From Motacilla alba alba (Eukaryota > Chordata > Aves > Passeriformes > Motacillidae), in the NCBI RefSeq assembly GCF_015832195.1, contig NC_052018.1, positions 64,541,666 to 64,605,665 of the forward strand: a stretch of DNA of 64,000 nucleotides, read 5' to 3'. Numbering within the stretch: position 1 is the stretch's first letter; each line of letters starts with the position of its first letter. This document shows, piece by piece, positions 1-11,539 of the stretch. A model generated the notes under the pieces. The model was given only the letters and a program-made list of their open reading frames with translations, searched no databases and was not told the origin of the DNA. The position numbers and the translations under genes were made by a program.

Positions 1-1267
1 CATTCAGTTTGTGTGCAAAAGAGACTTCCAAGAAGTAACCTTACTGTGTGAAGGCTGTTTGGAATTCTGTATAAATGCATTTGGGAGTTTAAATCTATTT
101 GCCAAAAAACCAGATGGATTCTGTAGCTAAACTGTATTTTCAACAGAAAACTTCCACTGGTCCAGCATTTAATCTGGCATATAGCTTCTCTGCAAATGAC
201 AGAAAATACCGCTTTTGGGCACAGTCCCTTAAGCACCTGACACTCACAGTAGGTTTGTTTCATTTTGACTCAAAAATAGAAAATGTAAAAATATATACTT
301 ACTAATCTACCATTTCATTTATGCAGCATGTCACTGCTTGAACTCCTTCTTTTAACAGAAATTCTCTTATCCAGTTGGCAATGGTGCATAACTTTCGATT
401 GCTCAAAAGTTATCTGTCAATGGAGAGATGTACACAAATACTCTTTCTACTCCTCTTTCATACATGACCTAGGGCCTCTTCATGCTATCAGGCCCCCAAA
501 CACCCTCAGGCTCTGACATAAATACTGGGGGGAAAAGAAAGTCTATTTTATTTGAGCTATGGTAGTAAACTTTTAGCTCCTGGGTCGGGACTTTGAAAAT
601 ACTGTTATCCCTGTGGTTTTAATCAATGGAGAAAGAATTTTTGCAGAGTGTATGGGAGAGGCAGTGACTGAGAACTTGTGTAGTTGTATTTGACTTGTGT
701 ACCAAGTCAAATAAGAAAAAAGGTACTTAAAAAGCAGTAAATTAAAAAAATATACTCACATTGTTCAAGAATCCAAACTCTTAAGAAACTGAACTAATTA
801 AATTTGCTTTTTATAAATTTGTCCCATGTAATTTTTTAATTGCAACTTTGTCTTATACACATTTCTTTCATATTCTTCTCTCACTCTCCTGTTCATTGGT
901 GAGGAAAACACTGTACAGTTTAGAAAGATGCACGATGGCTGTACATTGCTGCTTGTTTAGCAACAGATTTGATTCAAAAAGTTGTAGCTTCCCTAAGGCC
1001 TAGCAGGTCTTCATTGTCCCCATACCTGCAGTTGAGGCTTCCTCACTTGTACTAATTCAGTACTCTTTAAACTGGATCAATGAAATTTTGTGACTATAAA
1101 ATAGCAACAGAAAACTATCAACAAATCAAAGGACTTAGGTTCTCAAAATGGACCTACCATTAACAGAATAGTAGAATAAAATCAAGATTTTGAAAAAAAA
1201 ATATATTGGGAAAGAACAATTGTAAACTCTGAGTCTAATGTACGCAACTTACATTACCACTGAGCTC

Positions 1268-1393
1268 TTTTTTATATATATATATATATACACACATATG
1301 CATATATGGTGTATATGGTACGGGTGCATATATATATACACAAAATACAAGAAATATATATAAAAAATACATGTGTGTGCGTGTGTGTGTGTC
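1268..1393. repeat. Compound TA / TG microsatellite
   Basis: A (TA)n run at 1273-1290 passes through an imperfect CA/TA mixture into a (TG)n run at 1372-1392. It is ordinary simple sequence and probably length-polymorphic. Confidence 0.9.
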
Positions 1394-2227
1394 CACTATT
1401 GTGAATTCAGGAGGAGTTCAACTGAACATAAACCGACTACAGTCCTTCAAGCAGGGACGAAGCCAGATGTGAGGACTTGATAGATCCAAATTTGTGAAAA
1501 TCTGCCAGGGGTTACTTCATTGCATAGCTAGGCAGAGCTTTATGTGCATTCACTGTGATTTCTGCAGAGTATAAAGGAAGCTGTTCTCACTGCATCTAAT
1601 TCCTTGGCTGAGGTATTTGCCCATCCTCCTTCAGAGGGAGAGTGCCATCTACTGAAGCATTCCTTTACACAGCTCCCTTGAGCCTTGTCCCACTCATGGA
1701 TTGACAAAATCCATTCAAAGGGGTTGTAAAACTGAACAAGGTTTTAAAAGGAAAAGCAGCTGCTGTAGATGTTAATCTCTGTTGTAAAGCACCAGCTGCA
1801 TGTAAAGAACCAGGCCAAAGATGGCAAATACAAACACTGACTTGTGCAAGCTTCTGCTCCAGCTTTTGAAGAGATTAAAGAGAATTTCACTCTGGGGTTT
1901 CTCCATTCCTCATAAATCCTTGGAACTAAGATTACATTACCATTTTGTAACTCTTAGGAGTGGCATTCCCTGATCAGACAATCCAATTTCACTGCTCACT
2001 ATCAACCATGGACTTTCCTCCTGATTCCTCCTTTCTGTGTTAATGCTCACAAGATGTACAACTAGTCAGCCAACTTACTGAACAGTGAGAACACCTGATA
2101 ACAGTCACCAAGGGCTGGCTTGTAATCACACATTATTATGTAATGATTACACAGTATTATTGTGATGCTTTGTATTTATGTATTTTCCCAGTGTCTTGAG
2201 CTTCATATTTCATTGCAAATTTTCTGG

Positions 2228-2257
2228 ACTGCTGCTTTATTCAAATAAAGCAGCAGT
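2228..2257. promoter_or_regulatory. 30-bp palindrome with poly(A) signal on both strands
   Basis: Perfect 14-bp inverted repeat (arms 2228-2241 and 2244-2257, spacer CA) with AATAAA at 2244-2249 on the plus strand and at 2236-2241 on the minus strand. A GT-containing stretch (TTTGTGTCATG) follows on the plus side, as at many cleavage sites. It may terminate an upstream plus-strand transcript, possibly MAP7. The signals and symmetry are visible; use as a terminator is inferred. Confidence 0.4.
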
Positions 2258-2856
2258 TTGTGTCATGCCCAGAGCTACTGTCTCCTATGATAACAATAGG
2301 CATATAAATTGAAATATATTTGGTATTTTTTATTGCTTTGTAGCAAAAGATAGTATCTCTAAAACATCAAAGGCAGCTCAGAGGTGCCCATGTACCTTAG
2401 AGGTTTAAAGAAATTGTCTAAAAAGGAAGTTAAATTTTACAAGGTAAATTACCACAAAAAGTCATGGACACAGAGGAGATGGAAACCTGTCAGGCTGTGT
2501 TTCATGTGAATACCCTTAGAAAGCCACTGGTTTGCTGTGTTTCAAAGCACAGGTGCCTGTCCTGATGCTTTTGCTACCAAGGGGTTCCACTGAAGAATCA
2601 CACAGCCCATAGGTCAAATGTCACATTTGGCAAGACAAGGAGTGAGCAAAACTTTGAAAGAACTTGCATTATTTGCCATCAGGCAAATATTTTTGAATTT
2701 TCAAAAAGTTTCACATTATGGTTTGTTTTTTCCATGTGGGCACATAGCATGTTGTCTTAAACACAACAGAAAATTGAAAGAGTTTTTCTGTTCCAATAAG
2801 ATAGATACCACATATCTTGTATCAGCTTATGTCCCACAGATCTTTGTTGGTGCCAG

Positions 2857-3690
2857 TAGGATTGAGTGCGCCCTCAGCAAGTTTTCTAACAGCACCAAGA
2901 TGAGAGATGTGGTCAGCACACTGCAGGGAAGGGATGCCATCCAGAGGGACCAGGAGAGGCTTGAGGTGGGCCTGTATAAACCTTATGAAGTTCAACAGGG
3001 CCAAGTGCAAGGTTCAAAACCTGGACAATCCAAAAGCACAAGCACAGGCTGGCAGAGAATGGATTGAGAGCAGCCCTGAGGAGAAGAATTTGGGGGTGCT
3101 GATGGATGAGAGGTTAGACAAGAGCCAGCAATGAGAGCTCACAGCACAGAAAGCCAGTCGTGTTCTGGCCAGTCGCTGCATCCCAAGCAGCATGGAAGTA
3201 GGATGAGAGAGGCAATTTTGCTCCTCTGCTCTGCTCTGTGAGCCCTGCAGTGCTGTGTCCAGCTCTGGTCCCCAACACAATAAGGACAGCAACCTGCCCA
3301 AGCAAGTCCAGAGGACCAGAGGGCTGGAGCACCTCTCCTGTGAAGACAGGCTGGGAAAGCTGGGGTAGTTCACTCAGGAGATGAGGGAGCTCTGAGATGG
3401 CACAGCAATCTGCCAGTATCTATGGGTAGGGGGCTACAAGAGGGCCGGAGAGTGACTTTTTACAGGGGCATGTAGTGATGGGACAAGGGGCAAGGGCTTT
3501 AAACTGTAAGAGGGTAGGTTTAGTTTAGATATTATGAAGAAATTCTTACTGTGAGAGTGGTAAGGCAATGGCACAGGTTACACAGAGAAGATGTGGATGC
3601 ACCAGCTGTGGAACTGCTCAAGGCCAGACCGGATGGGGTTTTGAGCAACCTAGTCTCGTGGAAGGTGTCTCTGCAAGAGCAATTTGCAAA
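2857..3690 (+). mobile_element. CR1 LINE fragment, 5' and 3' truncated
   Basis: The piece starts in the reverse transcriptase region, where the translation resembles the CR1 text ECTLSKFADDTKL in degraded form. It continues through recognisable CR1 stretches: GGAAGGGATGCCATCCAGAG, AATGGATTGAGAGCAGCCCT, AGGGCTGGAGCACCTCTCCT and GGGCATGTAGTGATGGGACA. It stops around GAGCAACCTAGTCTCGTGGA, short of the CR1 3' tail. Multiple frameshifts and stops mean it is dead. The short open frames across it are remnants, not genes. Confidence 0.9.
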
Positions 3691-4370
3691 ACCATTAAAA
3701 AATAGGTGTATTAAATGCAGCCAAATCTCAAGACAGCTCTGAAAACCTTATAGACCCTGGCAAATTATCTTCTCTCACAGGTTCCTTACCACAGCTCAAA
3801 GAGCCTCTCCATTTAAAGTGCCTTATTGTTGGTTACAGCAAAAGCTGTAGCATGTATGCTGCACTTGAGGTACACATCTGTCACCCCTACCCCTGCAGAA
3901 AGGAAAACCTTAAAAGGAGAGAGGGATTTGTTTCTCTGTAGGCCAGACTGTTCATCAGTTAACCACAGTTTTTATTTCAGTACCAACTACTCACTAGTTG
4001 CTACCTCCATAGAAGGCTACATTTCAAAAAACTTAATAGCCACAATAAATAGATCTAACCAGTGAATCACTTTGCCTACAGGTGGAACAGCAAAGCACTT
4101 GGGGATTATGTCTGCTTCTCATCTTCCATGTCTTTTTCTTCCATCAGTTGCTTTTGGCTGCCTCCCAGTCATTGTCCCCAGAATTCACAAAACTCATGTT
4201 AAAATGGTATACACATGTCCCTATTTTTTTTTTTTTTGTAGCAGGTTGTTTTATGTTTCTTGCCTCAAAAAATAATAGGCAATAGCCTTTTAAAAAATAA
4301 ATCAGCCGTGTAAGATTCAAGAAGTGTGAATTGCTCATCAACGTTCTCAAGCAAATGGTGTGATCCTTGG
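3691..4370. other. Unannotated spacer between CR1 fragments
   Basis: No gene or promoter is recognisable. It contains a T-run at about 4225-4239 and lies between a truncated CR1 body and a separate CR1 3' tail. Confidence 0.5.
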
Positions 4371-4384
4371 GGCTGTCCTTGTGC

Positions 4385-4447
4385 ACAGCTAAGAGTTAGA
4401 CTCGAAACGGGTTCCTTCCAACTCAGAATACTCTGTGATTCTGTGAA
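4385..4447 (+). mobile_element. CR1 LINE 3' tail fragment
   Basis: The sequence GGGTTCCTTCCAACTCAGAA followed by ATTCTGTG-type short repeats at 4434-4446 matches the 3' terminus of avian CR1 elements (AACTCAGAATNCTNTGATTC). Plus orientation. It may be an independent 5'-truncated insertion or the displaced tail of the copy at 2857-3690. It ends about 100 bp before the BCLAF1 CpG island. Confidence 0.75.
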
Positions 4448-5039
4448 TTGTAGCACTTGGCCAGCGTACACACACCGCTCCGTGCATCAGCCAAAGGCTG
4501 CTCACACGCAGCCCTCGTCTGCACCTTTGTGGCGGTACCGAAGCCTCTCGGGCGCGCTTTCCCCGAACGTGGCGCTGCTGTATCGCAACCAAGCGACGGC
4601 CGCCCGCCTGCTGCAAAAGGCGCTGCAGTAAAGCGCCGCGGCACCGCCATCTCCCAATGCCGCTGGATGCCGAGCCGCTGGGCCGCGCTCCGCACACAGC
4701 CCCTTCCGAGCGACTCCCGTGCATGGATGCGCACCCGCCCCACAGGTAACGGCCCTGCGCTCTCGCCGCCCTTTGGGGAACCAGAGGATATAAGGCGACA
4801 GCTTTTAGCCGCGGCGGTGCGGAGGGAGCCGGGGTCCGCGGCGGGCCGGACACAGAGCCCCCGGGCGTGGGGCAGGGATACAGCCGGGCGGGGGCGAGCG
4901 GCTGCCAGCCGCCATCTTGCTTGCGGACGGGTACCCGAAACCAAGATGGCGCTCGGGCGTTGAGCGCGGGGCTGGCGCTTCCCCGCCCACAGCGGAAGTG
5001 ACGATTCGGCGGCGGCAGCAGCGGCGGCAGCCCCCCGCA

Positions 5040-5164
5040 CCCCCCCCCCCCTCCGGTGGTTTTTGCTTTTCCCCGCGGGCTTCACGTCTCCTCCTCCGAC
5101 GAGACGGAAAATGGCCGCCCGTTTGCCATAAGGGAGCGGAGCCGCCGGGAGTTCCGCCCGCCAG
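5040..5164 (+). other. BCLAF1: Probable BCLAF1 exon 1 (non-coding)
   Basis: A strong donor, CCAG|GTGAGA, follows position 5164, just downstream of the YY1/ETS motif cluster. The 5' edge is a guess because the start site cannot be read from sequence. The exon carries a short upstream frame, ATG at 5111 to TAA at 5129-5131 (six codons), with a good context (AAAATGG). Assignment to BCLAF1 rests on position, strand and the splice donor. Confidence 0.55.
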
Positions 5165-5353
5165 GTGAGAGAAGGGCGGAGGTAAAGGGGCTGCGTGGAG
5201 GCTTGGCGGGGCGGTGGCCCCTGGTTGGGGGGAAGATGGCGGGGGGAGCCTGAGGGGGAGCAGCCCGGCCCTGCCCCGCCCCCCCAGCGCGCGGTGCTCG
5301 CGCGCCGCGCCGTCCCGCCTTCCCGCGCCGCGTGACCTCGGCGCTCCGCAGCC

Positions 5354-5380
5354 ATTATCCCGATTATCCCGATTATCCCG
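5354..5380. repeat. Three perfect tandem copies of ATTATCCCG
   Basis: The 9-mer occurs at 5354-5362, 5363-5371 and 5372-5380 without mismatch. It lies inside the CpG island, about 190 bp after the presumed first-exon donor, and is an AT-rich core within GC-rich surroundings. Confidence 0.95.
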
Positions 5381-8300
5381 CGCCAGCCGGCGGGTGGGAA
5401 CGGGTGGTCGCCGTCACCGCCCTGACGCGGGCCACCGCTTCCCGCGGGAGCCGGACCGAGCCGGTGCCGTTCCTCCCTGCGCCTCGGGAAGCGAAGGTAG
5501 AAGAGGAAGGGGCGGTGGGAGGCGGCAGCGGAGCTGCCTGGGGGTTCCTGGACGCCTGGCGGGATGGGGGTGTAGGGGTATGTGGGGAATGGGCCGCCGG
5601 CCGGCCCCGTTGGGCTTGAGCTCCGGGTGCGCGGAGGCTTTGGGCCTCCCCGGGGAAGGCGGGAAGGCCCGAGGGGATGTGGTTGTACAACGCTGGTTAC
5701 GGGAATGTTAAATTTCCCCGTTATCATTGTGGGTGTGACGCGGACGAGGGAAACGGTGCCGGAGAGAAAGGATGGTTCCCGGTATTGGATCAGCCTTTAC
5801 GATCGTTGGAGGAACTTCCCTTCGGGCATGGCTGTGGTTCGGGCGCTTGTGCCTGAGGTACCCCACGCCTCCCTGCGCCTTTCCTGCCCTGATTGCAGAT
5901 GCCCGCAAAACCCCGTGAGGGACCGCAGTGGGTTTTATGCCCCTCGCTGAAAGGGACTATTGTGTTGCCCGTCTTGATTGTACTGTATTATGGAACCGTT
6001 GCAGGATCATTCCCGTTATTTCCCCTTTGTTTTGTAAACCCCCTACTTTTCGCCTTTAATTCTATGAAAATCGGGGTCTTGTTTTGTGTGTCATGTTGAT
6101 CCTTTACGAAGTCAGTACAACCCATCACTTTTTTATCTTGGAGATCAAAGTTTTGTCCTCAGAGGAACAGTTAAATTTTACTACACAAAGACAGGAGGGC
6201 ATGCGAAACAAAGGTGCTCCTGACTCTGCGAGTAGTCACTGCTTAAGCAATGCAAATGTATAAAAATATCACTTAAAATAGTTGTTCTTGGTGTGGGAGG
6301 GATTAGTTAAACAGCGTGGAGTTGCAGGAAAATGCTGTCTAGCTGCTTTTCTCCTCCCTCCTCCTCGTCCTCCTCTCTGATAATCGTGTTGTTTTGGACA
6401 AAAGTGGGGAAAATGAGGACGGGGTAATGGCTTTGGCACTGAGGTGTGCTCCAGGCATGCATCTGTCTTGTGTCAGGGAAAGTAAGAATTGCATCCTCCC
6501 ACTCGTCGCTTTTGATGTTGAGTGACAGGCGGTGCTGAATGGCCAGATGAGGTTCGGTGTGTTACATATATCGGTGCTTGGAGCTGGAGTGCCTCTTTCC
6601 TGAGCAAGGCTTCAGCGTGCGAGCCTGTGTGGAGCAACTTCTCCGGTGAGGGTGAGGGCTGAGGCTGGCAGAATCCTGGGGGCAGGATGTAGGAGCACGT
6701 ACCATGGAGAAGAGCCTGTTCACATTGAGAATGCAGAAAACTTGAAGTGGTCGTAGGAATCTAGAAAAAAATCAGCAGGGAGGTTTTTGGAGCTAGGGTG
6801 CAGATATTTGGATGGATTATATTCAGGCTGGTTGTCAAGGAGAGGTAGTGCTGTAGTGGTTTGTGGAATGCCAAAGAACATTTGCAGTTTGTTTACAGGT
6901 AGCAGAGGTAGGTGAAGAAAGCTACTGAAGAAAGTGCTCCGTTTGTCTGTGTGAGAGTTTCTCCCAAAGGTATTCCGAAAAAGCGCGTTGCTTGCTTGTT
7001 CATTGTGCTGGCACTGGCCTCGTGCAGCTTTGTGGTAAATGAGAGCTGGGAGGTGATGTGCCTGAAAAGGCAGCTTTTGTCCAGAGTAGTTTTCTTATGG
7101 ATCACTGCTGCAGCCCACCAAGCACCTCTGAGAGTGTCAGTCTTGGAAGAAAAGAGGGCGGGAAGATTGCCTTTTCTGCAGCAGCAGTTCTTGTAGTTCA
7201 TAGCAGAGATTGGGGAGACCGTGTTGTAAGGGCGTATGAAAACACGGTGCGTAAAACACACACACAAAAATAACAAAGGCTGTCTAAACCAGTATGTGTC
7301 TAAAAGCATGCTAATTCCTTTTTGTGTATGGACCCATTTCTCAGTCACTTTGGTTTCTTTGTTTTTTTTTTTAGTTAGAGGAGAAATATGGTTTTGTTTG
7401 CCATTAGTATTACATAAAAGACAGCTAACAATCATATGACAGTTTTGCAGAGGTGATTTTGCTGTTACTAGGATGCTGGGTTTTGACTTAACTTAGAAAT
7501 ATTTTGTGTTATTTTCTGTATAGAAATTAATGAGTTGGGGGGGGAAAGGCCTTTGTATGTTTTACTGTTTCCATTATATTTCCAGCATATAGAATTGGTG
7601 AAGTAGTGCTTCCCACCTCTTGTTTGTATATAATAAGATAGTTCAGGCATATTTGCCATGGAATTTTAATATTTGAAGGAATCCAAGTCACTGCTGATCT
7701 AAGTAGGATGGGTTTAAGTGACTATAAAATGCATTCTATTCTTATGTGTGATGTGCCACTGCTAGAGTTGTGGACATTAAAAAAAAAAAAAAGGAGGGAG
7801 GTTAGAGAGTGAATAAGAAAGCACAGCAGATGTGCAGGCACTGAGTAGATGACTTGCAGTGCTGTCTCATTAAGACTGACTTTATTTATTTCTGTGAGTG
7901 TATTATGAGAAACTATTAAAAATTCTGTGGAGTTTTATGAAGACTGTCCTATCCCTTTTGTGTTGTCATGGTTGTATAATCGTCCCGTCTTTTGAAGCCT
8001 GAATCTCTGAATGAAAACACTTTTTGGTAACAGCTTGTGAATTTTCTTAAACAATATTTTTATTTAAATCTACCTGACAGCTCTCAAGTAATGTTTAAGC
8101 AAGAGAAATACAGAGTACTAAATAGCTTTAAAGGAAGGGTGGCTAAAACAATGGATCTAAGAGGAAGCAGTGCTTTGCTAGTGTAAGTGGGTATAACTGT
8201 CCTAAAATGTCTTCAACTTACGTGTGATGTATGACTTGTTAAACGGCTTAAGAGATGTGTTGTAACTACAGTCTGTGTACTCTGACAAAACTCCAACATT

Positions 8301-8604
8301 AGTGCTGTAGTGAAGACTCCTAAAAATTCTGTATAAAAGGAATTGGTTACCATTTTCCTTGTCCTTTTTATTTTTTTATTAAACATAGCAAATGCTGACA
8401 GTGTCACGTACTTCCTTCTTATTGTGTTGCTTGTGACGAGATAAACTCAAATGTGTTGTATATTTTGTTTTTGCTTGATGGTCGCACTTGCTGGCCAAGA
8501 TTGATTGAAGACACCCAAAGATCCTGTTGTTTTTTTCATTAAGAAACTTGTCTGGATGTAATTCAGTAACTGACAGATGGTGGACTGGCCAATTTTCAGA
8601 AAAA

Positions 8605-8735
8605 GTGGTTTTTGTGTTCAGTCTTGGTTGGGTTTGGTTTTGGTTATGTCGACTTTATATATGTGTGTTTATTTTGGTGAGGTTTTTTGTTAGTTTCTGG
8701 GGTTTTTTGGTGTTTTGGTTGGTTTTTTTTTTTAA
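8605..8735 (+). repeat. T/G-biased low-complexity tract
   Basis: The plus strand is almost entirely T and G, in GGTTT/GGTTGG-type units, ending in a T-run. No coding meaning. Similar tracts occur at about 31020-31146 (same strand bias) and 24447-24574 (opposite bias). Confidence 0.85.
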
Positions 8736-8919
8736 AGCTGCTTGCAAGTATTGTTAAATATCTTAAATACCACCAAGTTTGTTGCTCCTCGAGGCTATGC
8801 CAAGCTGGTTTCAGGGAAGCTTTAGGTTTGTGGTGCTGCCAAAAGAAGCAGTCCTGCCCGGCTGCTATTTCAATTTCCCTGTGTTGGCCCAAGTGTTTGT
8901 GGGCTGTGTAATGAACCAT

Positions 8920-8938
8920 AAAAAAAAAAAAAAAAAAA
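8920..8938 (+). repeat. A19 run
   Basis: Uninterrupted A19 in BCLAF1 intron 1. It could be the tail of an old retrocopy whose body lies upstream (8740-8919), but I recognise no parent gene and no flanking duplication. Confidence 0.9.
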
Positions 8939-9959
8939 GTTGTATTGAAAGTGATCCAGTATGTGGGTGCAGAAATACTTAGACTGGCATAGAGAGATCA
9001 TCAGGAATGTGAGGAAACACGGAATAGGAGAGATGAGACTGTTTCTTTAAACTAGCAGAGCCACCTTATTCTGTGGAGCTGCCGCAGCTTCCTTTGTAAA
9101 ATCCAGATTTTTTTTAACATGGCAGTGAAATGGTTGAGAGCCAGGCATCTCCTTTCAATTATTTAGGGTGGAAAGTGAGGGGAAAAGAAGTGTGTGGACT
9201 AGAGCCCTGGTGTTCCAGGCACAGGCTGTGTTCCTAGCAGTTGTGGTCCTCTCTTAAAAATGCTGGGTGTAAGTTACAACACCTTTTCACATTGTTGATG
9301 CACACCTTTGGCCAAGTGTGGGTCTCGTCTGAGAGCAACAAATGATGCCTAGGACCGCTTTTTCATTGCCCTTACTGTGCCCTTACTTGACATGGTGTAG
9401 CCACTCCAGCCTGGCCATGAGCAGGAAGAGGCTGTGGGTGATTTCATTTGCTACAGTGAACCAGGATGTTGTAGCTGTGGTGCTCTGAGGATGGGTGCTT
9501 TTTCTGTGAAGGTGTGCAGCATGTAGGAGCTGACTGTCACAGACAGCTGTTTTCCTACATACTCCTGGTACTACCACAGTTCTTTTCTAAATAAGCTTTA
9601 ATAAAGGTTAAGGAAATTTTATATTTTTGCATATTGTGAGAATATTTACATGGACCAAAAAAACCTCAGCTATGTAATCTTTTCACTTCTGTTCCTAAGT
9701 GTCAGTGTTGTTTGGATAAGTGGGTCTTGTGTGTCACGGTTTTACCTATTAAAACTAAATGGAAACAAAAGCTACAAATAGTTAAATGGTTTTTGTTCAA
9801 TAGTTAAGGTTTTTTATTGAAAGTTCTTTTTTTAAAAAGCACTATATCCATACTCTTCTTAAAAAACTTAAATGGGAAAAGGGTAGCAGATATGTTTCAG
9901 CTGCCAGGGTTGGATGTGGTATGGCTAATGTGTTGTTTAAAAACAGAGAAGTGTGGCTA

Positions 9960-9989
9960 CTTTTCACCTTTGCCAGAAAAGGTGAAAAG
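9960..9989. repeat. Perfect 12-bp stem-loop in intron 1
   Basis: Arms CTTTTCACCTTT (9960-9971) and AAAGGTGAAAAG (9978-9989) flank a 6-nt loop. It is too short for a microRNA precursor. Function unknown. Confidence 0.9.
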
Positions 9990-11465
9990 ATTTTTTGTTG
10001 CTAGAAAAGATTTCTAAGACTCCAGAACCGACTGCCAGAGTTTGAGTTATGGTAATTTAAGATCCTGTCTTCTACTTAGAGATTTTAAAAGTGAAGCAAC
10101 TGTCTTGTTTCCATATCCCCAGGATCTAAAGACTTGTCTAAATTAGGATTTGGGGTTTCAGCTAACTCCAGTTTAAGTCAGAAATATAAATTATATAAGT
10201 ATTCATTTAAAATCTCAGCCTGAACTTGAAGTTTGTATTGCTTGTTCTGTACTAGACTTCTGAATGCCTTCGTTACCCTTTACTGGCTAATACCATCTCG
10301 CCTTTTGTCTAGACAAAATCTGAAATGGTCCGAAACACTACTGTGCTCCTTCGGAGACTCATGCTTGCTGATGATGAGAAGTAAAAACTTAATCTTAATA
10401 AAGCATATATTTTGTAGAAATTGGAAATATCTTGGTCACTACTAGTGAATGGTAAGTGGACTTTTGAAAGCAGTGTTTATGAGCAGAAATGCTACATTTC
10501 TTCTTTTAGATGAAGAAAACACCTATGAACAAGTGTGGAGGTGTCCTTTAGGAGCAGTCAATGTCTTATGCCTTTGGATTTAATGAACTGAAATGTTGAG
10601 CTGCAGAATTTCTGAAGATCCAGCCTGTCTGTAGAGAACTGGGATAAAAATCCCTGTTTTGTTGCTGGAGTGGAATTGAAAAGTGTGCCTAATGTTGAGT
10701 CGGACTACAAATGTACATAGTCTTAAGGCTTAGAGGCAATTAAAAACTGCGGCCAGTGAAGAATTCATACATTTGAGACTGGCTTTGTTGTTACAGTTAT
10801 GCTTCCTTTCTGTGTAACTGTAAAAGGGCTAGTTCGCTCTTTAGATGAAATTATATATGCATTTTAAACAAGAAGTTATACTAGAGTAATGCTTCTGTAA
10901 ATACTGCAAGAGAAACCTAAAGATAAAGCTTTCACTGTTGGCCTGGGTTCTTATCCCCATTTTTTTCCAGTATGATAGCTCTAGTGAAGTGCAGAGCTGG
11001 GTGCTAGAGCTCAAACTGGTCTTAAAAGTTTGCCACTGTCCTTTTTGCCTCCCTCTTTCTGGCTGCATGCTGTTATTTGCTCCATAATCCAGCTCAGTTT
11101 GGCCCTTCATTAGGCCACTTGGATTACCTAGAAACCACTTTCGTTTAACTAGGTTTCGAGAGCTGGTCACTGGAGGACCTGAAGGCTGTCAGGGCTGCTG
11201 TGAAGGTGAGGATAATCTGTTGCACAGCCCTGTTACCAAGGCTGAGGAAGGAGTGATTATGTATGGAAAGGGATTTGCCACTTGGCAGCGGCTGGCTCTT
11301 GAGCTGCTCTGGTCTTAGTGCGCAGCATCACGGAGTCCAAGAGTAAATTTGCTATTTGATATGTATGTCTTTTCAAGAAATTAATGTTTGACCCCGTTTA
11401 AGCAAAAAGGTACTTCCTTTCAGCAAATGTTTGTGTCTTTGACAGTCTCACTTTTTGTTCTGTAG

Positions 11466-11539
11466 GACTCAGTATTGCTGAAAGCACAAATACAGAGTTT
11501 TGAAATAATTTCTTCATTGACACCAACTAACAGTTTGAG
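11466..11539 (+). other. BCLAF1: Probable BCLAF1 exon 2 (5' UTR, non-coding)
   Basis: This 74-nt segment has an excellent acceptor (TTTTTGTTCTGTAG) and a consensus donor (GAG|GTAAGT). It contains no ATG in any frame, as expected for a leader exon ahead of the ATG at 13506. The call rests on splice-site quality and placement only. Confidence 0.55.

Larger units (their letters stand above)
1..2856. other. Upstream flank of BCLAF1, no coding gene seen
   Basis: AT-rich sequence without a recognisable protein. Open frames here are short and resemble no family. The stretch holds a TA/TG microsatellite (1268-1393) and a palindrome with poly(A) signals (2228-2257). In mammals MAP7 lies on this side of BCLAF1 in the same orientation, so part of this may be a MAP7 3' UTR. 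That is inferred from synteny alone; no MAP7 coding sequence is visible. Confidence 0.5.
4530..5600. promoter_or_regulatory. BCLAF1: CpG island / BCLAF1 promoter
   Basis: GC- and CpG-dense region in an AT-rich neighbourhood, upstream of a gene that is ubiquitous in vertebrates. Visible motifs include a YY1-type GCCATCTTG at 4911-4919 on one strand and AAGATGGCG at 4943-4951 on the other. A composite ETS/CRE-like GCGGAAGTGACG lies at 4991-5002, and another AAGATGGCG at 5233-5241. There is no TATA box at a useful distance. A C12 run at 5040-5051 is present. Long open frames on both strands here are by-products of GC richness and were not called. Confidence 0.85.
5165..11465 (+). other. BCLAF1: BCLAF1 intron 1
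   Basis: Long first intron, if exons 1 and 2 are as called. It begins with GTGAGAG and ends with a pyrimidine-rich TTTTTGTTCTGTAG. Contents are three tandem 9-mers (5354-5380), a T/G-biased tract (about 8605-8735), an A19 run (8920-8938) and a perfect 12-bp stem-loop (9960-9989). No coding gene is seen in it. Confidence 0.6.

Noticed and set aside
1..2260. MAP7 3' exon
   Set aside because: Expected here by synteny, but no MAP7 coding sequence is visible. Only a possible UTR and poly(A) site are noted.
4423..5727. 434-codon minus-strand open frame across the BCLAF1 CpG island
   Set aside because: Stop codons are rare in GC-rich DNA. The translation is low-complexity Pro/Arg/Ala without a domain, and overlapping frames on the other strand are equally open.
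8740..8938. Processed pseudogene ending in the A19 run
   Set aside because: No parent gene recognised and no target-site duplication found.
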